DNA from: Actinomycetota bacterium
GTDB taxonomy: Bacteria > Actinomycetota > Thermoleophilia > Solirubrobacterales > Solirubrobacteraceae
DNA: 8,044 nt
Assembly: GCA_009699565.1 (NCBI GenBank)
Contig: WLNX01000077.1
Span: 1 to 8,044 of the forward strand
Direction of reading: 5' to 3'
Shown: positions 5,978 to 8,044 of the stretch, piece after piece
How positions within the stretch are numbered: the first letter of the stretch is position 1
How the letters are laid out: every line of letters begins with the position of its first letter
Position numbers and translations under genes: made by a program
Notes under the pieces: generated by a model
Databases searched by the model: none
Seen by the model: the letters and a program-made list of their open reading frames with translations, nothing else
What the model was told of the DNA's origin: nothing

Positions 5978-7879
5978 GTGGCCGCACCAAAGCAGACAAG
6001 CGAGCGCGAGCAGCGACTGCGCGAGCAGCGACTGGCGCTGCCCGACGGGCCCGGCGTCTACCTCTTCAAGAACGCCGACGACCAGGTGATCTATGTCGGC
6101 AAAGCGATCTCGCTGCGCAAGCGCGTCAGCAGCCACTTCAGCGCGCCGGTGACCCGCAGGGGCGTGCGGATGATCGATTCGATTGAGGCGATCGACTTCA
6201 TCCTGCTCAGTTCGGATGCCGAGGCGCTGCTGACCGAGCAGACGCTGATCACGCGCCACGAACCGCGCTTCAACATCCAACTGCGCGACGACAAGAGCTA
6301 TCCCTACATCGCGATCTCCACCGACGAAGAGTTCCCGCGGCTATACCTCACGCGCGAGCGTCGCCGCCGCGGGCGCGTCTACTTCGGTCCCTATTCAAAC
6401 CCGCGCCGCGCCCGCAGCACCGTCGAGGTGCTTGAGAAGGTCTTCCAGATTCGTTCCTGCCGCGGGCCCGAGCCGGGCCGCAGGACGGGGTCGCCGTGCC
6501 TCGACTTCCACATCGACCGCTGCGGAGCGCCCTGCGCTGGCCATGTCGGGGTGGACGAGTACCGGGCTGCCGTCGACGGCGTGATCTCGTTTCTCTCCGG
6601 CAACTTCCGCGAGATTGAGGAGAAGCTCGAGTCGCGGATGAACGCCGCCGCCGAGGCTCAGGAGTACGAGCTGGCCGCCGCCGAGCGCAACCGCCTGAGG
6701 TCGGTCCGCTCGCTGCTGGAGACCCAGGGGATAGTCAACGGAGCGGCCGGCTCGTTCGACGCGATCGCCGTCGCCGCCGACGGCAGCGACGCCAACGCCC
6801 AGGTCTTTCAGGTCCGCGACGGCATCCTCGCCGACCGGCAGTCCTTCTATCTGAGCAACCCGGGCGAGATGGAAATCGGCGACGTGGCCGCTCAGTTCAT
6901 CGCCCAGTACTACTCCGGCCGGCCCGGCGTGCCGTCGCAGATCATCGTCCAGCAGCAGCTTGCCGAGGGAGAGCGCGGCGCTCTCGCCGAGATGCTTTCC
7001 GAGCGTCGAAAGACGTCGGTTGAGATCCGCGCCGCCGAGCGCGGTCCGAAGCGCAAGATCCTTGAGCTCGCCGAGCGCAACGCGGCGCTTGCGCTCGATC
7101 ACGAGCGGCTGCGCAGCGAACAGACGAGGCTGCGCCGCGTTGAGGCGCTCGACCAGCTCCAGCAGAGCCTGCAGCTCGACGGGCTGCCGATGCGGATCGA
7201 GTGCTTTGACATCTCGAACCTGATGGGCACCCACACCGTCGCTTCGATGGTTGTTTTTGAGTCGGCGGCGCCGAAGAAGGCCGACTACCGCCGCTTTACG
7301 ATCCGCTCACTGGAAGAGGGAGTGCCGGATGACTTCGCGGCGATGCGTGAGGTGCTGGAGCGGAGAATCAACGCTTGGGAGAGTCAGGCCGAGCTCTCCC
7401 CGCACGACCCCGCGTACAACCAGTCGTTCGCGACGCTCCCGAACCTGATCGTGATCGACGGCGGCAAAGGTCAGCTATCTGCCGGGCTTGAAGTGCTCGA
7501 CCGCTTCCGTGATCGCGGCGTTGCCGTGGTCTCGCTGGCGAAGCGGATAGAGGAGGTCTTCCTGCCGGAGAGCCCAGCGCCCGTGATGCTCCCAGCCGAC
7601 AGCGCCGGTCTCCACCTGCTCCAGCGCGTCCGCGACGAGGCCCACCGCTTTGCGATCGCCCACCACCGCTCGCGCCGCGACGGCGCGATGACGGCCTCCG
7701 CGCTGGACAGCGTCCCCGGGGTGGGGCCGGCGCGCAAGAAGGCGCTGATAAGGCAATTCGGCTCGCCCGAGGCCGTGATGGCGGCCAGCCGCGAGGAGCT
7801 GGAGAAGGTGCCCGGGCTGCCGACCAAGGTTGCCAACGACCTCCTCCATCACATGCGCCGAACCGGCAGCCCTGAGTGA
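5978..7879 (+). CDS. uvrC: UvrABC system protein C, nucleotide excision repair dual-incision nuclease
   Basis: UvrC joins the UvrB-DNA complex and cuts the damaged strand on both sides of the lesion. The 633 residues show the full set of domains. The GIY-YIG nuclease (about 21-103) has GVY 26-28, IYVGKA 38-43, R49, E87 and N99, the usual catalytic and metal positions. C161, C174, C182 and C186 match the conserved cysteine set reported to hold an iron-sulfur cluster in UvrC. A UVR motif for UvrB contact spans about 210-247. The RNase H-like 5'-incision domain has D411 (FDISN), D494 (VIDGGKGQL) and H556 (DEAHRFA) as the expected triad, with an extra loop at about 465-487. Tandem helix-hairpin-helix motifs lie at 576-625. 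GTG 5978 is used; no SD precedes it and a -10-like element is close, suggesting a leaderless message. rapZ follows after 43 bp, a common Gram-positive order. Identity is not in doubt. Confidence 0.98.
   Translation: MAAPKQTSEREQRLREQRLALPDGPGVYLFKNADDQVIYVGKAISLRKRVSSHFSAPVTRRGVRMIDSIEAIDFILLSSDAEALLTEQTLITRHEPRFNIQLRDDKSYPYIAISTDEEFPRLYLTRERRRRGRVYFGPYSNPRRARSTVEVLEKVFQIRSCRGPEPGRRTGSPCLDFHIDRCGAPCAGHVGVDEYRAAVDGVISFLSGNFREIEEKLESRMNAAAEAQEYELAAAERNRLRSVRSLLETQGIVNGAAGSFDAIAVAADGSDANAQVFQVRDGILADRQSFYLSNPGEMEIGDVAAQFIAQYYSGRPGVPSQIIVQQQLAEGERGALAEMLSERRKTSVEIRAAERGPKRKILELAERNAALALDHERLRSEQTRLRRVEALDQLQQSLQLDGLPMRIECFDISNLMGTHTVASMVVFESAAPKKADYRRFTIRSLEEGVPDDFAAMREVLERRINAWESQAELSPHDPAYNQSFATLPNLIVIDGGKGQLSAGLEVLDRFRDRGVAVVSLAKRIEEVFLPESPAPVMLPADSAGLHLLQRVRDEAHRFAIAHHRSRRDGAMTASALDSVPGVGPARKKALIRQFGSPEAVMAASREELEKVPGLPTKVANDLLHHMRRTGSPE
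6005..6034 (+). repeat. 15-bp perfect tandem duplication in uvrC 5' end
   Basis: CGCGAGCAGCGACTG occurs twice head to tail (6005-6019 and 6020-6034). It encodes REQRL twice at residues 10-19 of UvrC, in the poorly conserved tail before the GIY-YIG domain. Being a multiple of three, the duplication keeps the frame. Confidence 0.9.
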
Positions 7880-7886
7880 GCGATTG

Positions 7887-7909
7887 CGCCGCTGCCGGCG
7901 GGAGCGGCG
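7887..7909 (+). other. stem-loop between uvrC and rapZ
   Basis: CGCCGCT (7887-7893) and AGCGGCG (7903-7909) form a 7-bp perfect stem with a 9-nt loop. The only good Shine-Dalgarno-like run, GGGAG (7900-7904), is split between loop and 3' arm. No T-run follows, so an intrinsic terminator is unlikely; partial occlusion of a ribosome site or an RNA-processing/stability role is possible. In GC-rich DNA such stems also arise by chance. Confidence 0.4.
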
Positions 7910-7912
7910 ATA

Positions 7913-7933
7913 ATGGGCCGCGATGAGCGCTGA
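7913..7933 (+). other. possible six-codon leader ORF overlapping rapZ start
   Basis: ATG 7913 reads MGRDER then TGA at 7931-7933, overlapping the rapZ start in another frame by 11 nt. GGAG (7901-7904) lies 8 nt upstream of this ATG, an ideal distance, but 18 nt from the rapZ ATG. Ribosomes could therefore start here and reinitiate at rapZ. There is no evidence that it is translated. Confidence 0.25.
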
Positions 7934-8044
7934 AGAGTCAGCCGAAGCCAAGGCCGAAGTCGAACCCGTCCCTCTGGAGGACGTGGTTGTGATTACCGGT
8001 GTCTCGGGTGCCGGCAAGTCAACGGCGATGGAAGCGTTTGAGGA
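7923..8044 (+). CDS. rapZ: RapZ/YvcJ family nucleotide-binding protein, 5' part only
   Basis: Forty complete codons are visible before the window ends. After an acidic, Ala/Glu-rich tail (residues 1-20), the sequence VVVITGVSGAGKSTAMEAFE begins the P-loop domain, with Walker A G26-x4-G31-K32-S33. This opening is characteristic of the RapZ (YvcJ) family, which binds nucleotides and in enterobacteria regulates cell-envelope amino-sugar synthesis through RNA; its job in actinobacteria is less clear. Position directly after uvrC agrees with the usual uvrC-rapZ-yvcK-whiA order. An in-frame TAA at 7911-7913 limits the start to ATG 7923 or later. GTG 7989, 8 nt after a GGAGG at 7976-7980, is an alternative giving a tail-less protein. 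ATG 7923 is preferred because actinobacterial homologues often carry such an N-terminal tail. The C-terminal RNA-binding part is not in view. Confidence 0.9.
   Translation, partial: MSAEESAEAKAEVEPVPLEDVVVITGVSGAGKSTAMEAFE

Noticed and set aside
5196..6089. Plus-strand open frame (297 codons) opposite the oxidoreductase and across the promoter region
   Set aside because: It is antisense to a well-supported gene, composed of Arg/Ala/Val/Asp-rich low-information sequence, and runs through the divergent gap into uvrC.
7475..8017. Minus-strand open frame (180 codons) across the uvrC end and rapZ start
   Set aside because: It is antisense to the helix-hairpin-helix region of UvrC and the RapZ P-loop, both clearly coding on the plus strand.

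Overview
The window comes from a GC-rich bacterium, most likely an actinobacterium. GTG starts are common, antisense frames are long and open as GC-rich coding DNA produces, a TadE/TadG-like pair of the actinobacterial type is present, and uvrC is followed directly by rapZ as in many Gram-positive genomes. The protein styles would fit a deep-branching lineage such as Thermoleophilia, but that placement is only a guess. No RNA gene, insertion sequence, CRISPR array or origin was seen.

Layout. (1) 1-1539, plus strand: the end of a Tad/Flp-pilus-type locus. It holds the 3' part of a TadE-like gene, whose stop overlaps by 4 nt the start of a 420-residue protein joining a TadG-like pilin N-terminus, a VanY-type D,D-carboxypeptidase and an SLT lytic transglycosylase. 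(2) 1540-1656: a short non-coding gap with a weak promoter candidate, a 13-bp dyad and a ribosome binding site. (3) 1657-3690, plus strand: a secreted alpha/beta-hydrolase resembling VolA-type bacterial lipases. (4) 3687-5936, minus strand: a cytoplasmic molybdopterin/[4Fe-4S] oxidoreductase with no partner gene in view. Its stop codon shares the palindrome CTAG with the lipase stop. (5) 5937-5977: a 41-bp divergent promoter region. (6) 5978-8044, plus strand: uvrC with all recognised catalytic and cluster residues, then the 5' end of rapZ, separated by 43 bp containing a stem-loop.

How the genes relate. The first two belong to one translationally coupled unit and probably act at the cell envelope, where the second could cut peptidoglycan for pilus passage. 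The lipase and the molybdoenzyme look like independent single-gene units. uvrC and rapZ start a conserved housekeeping operon. The observation most worth pursuing is the pilin-like protein carrying two different murein hydrolase domains. The rest of the window is mostly ordinary, with some small regulatory and structural oddities noted separately.
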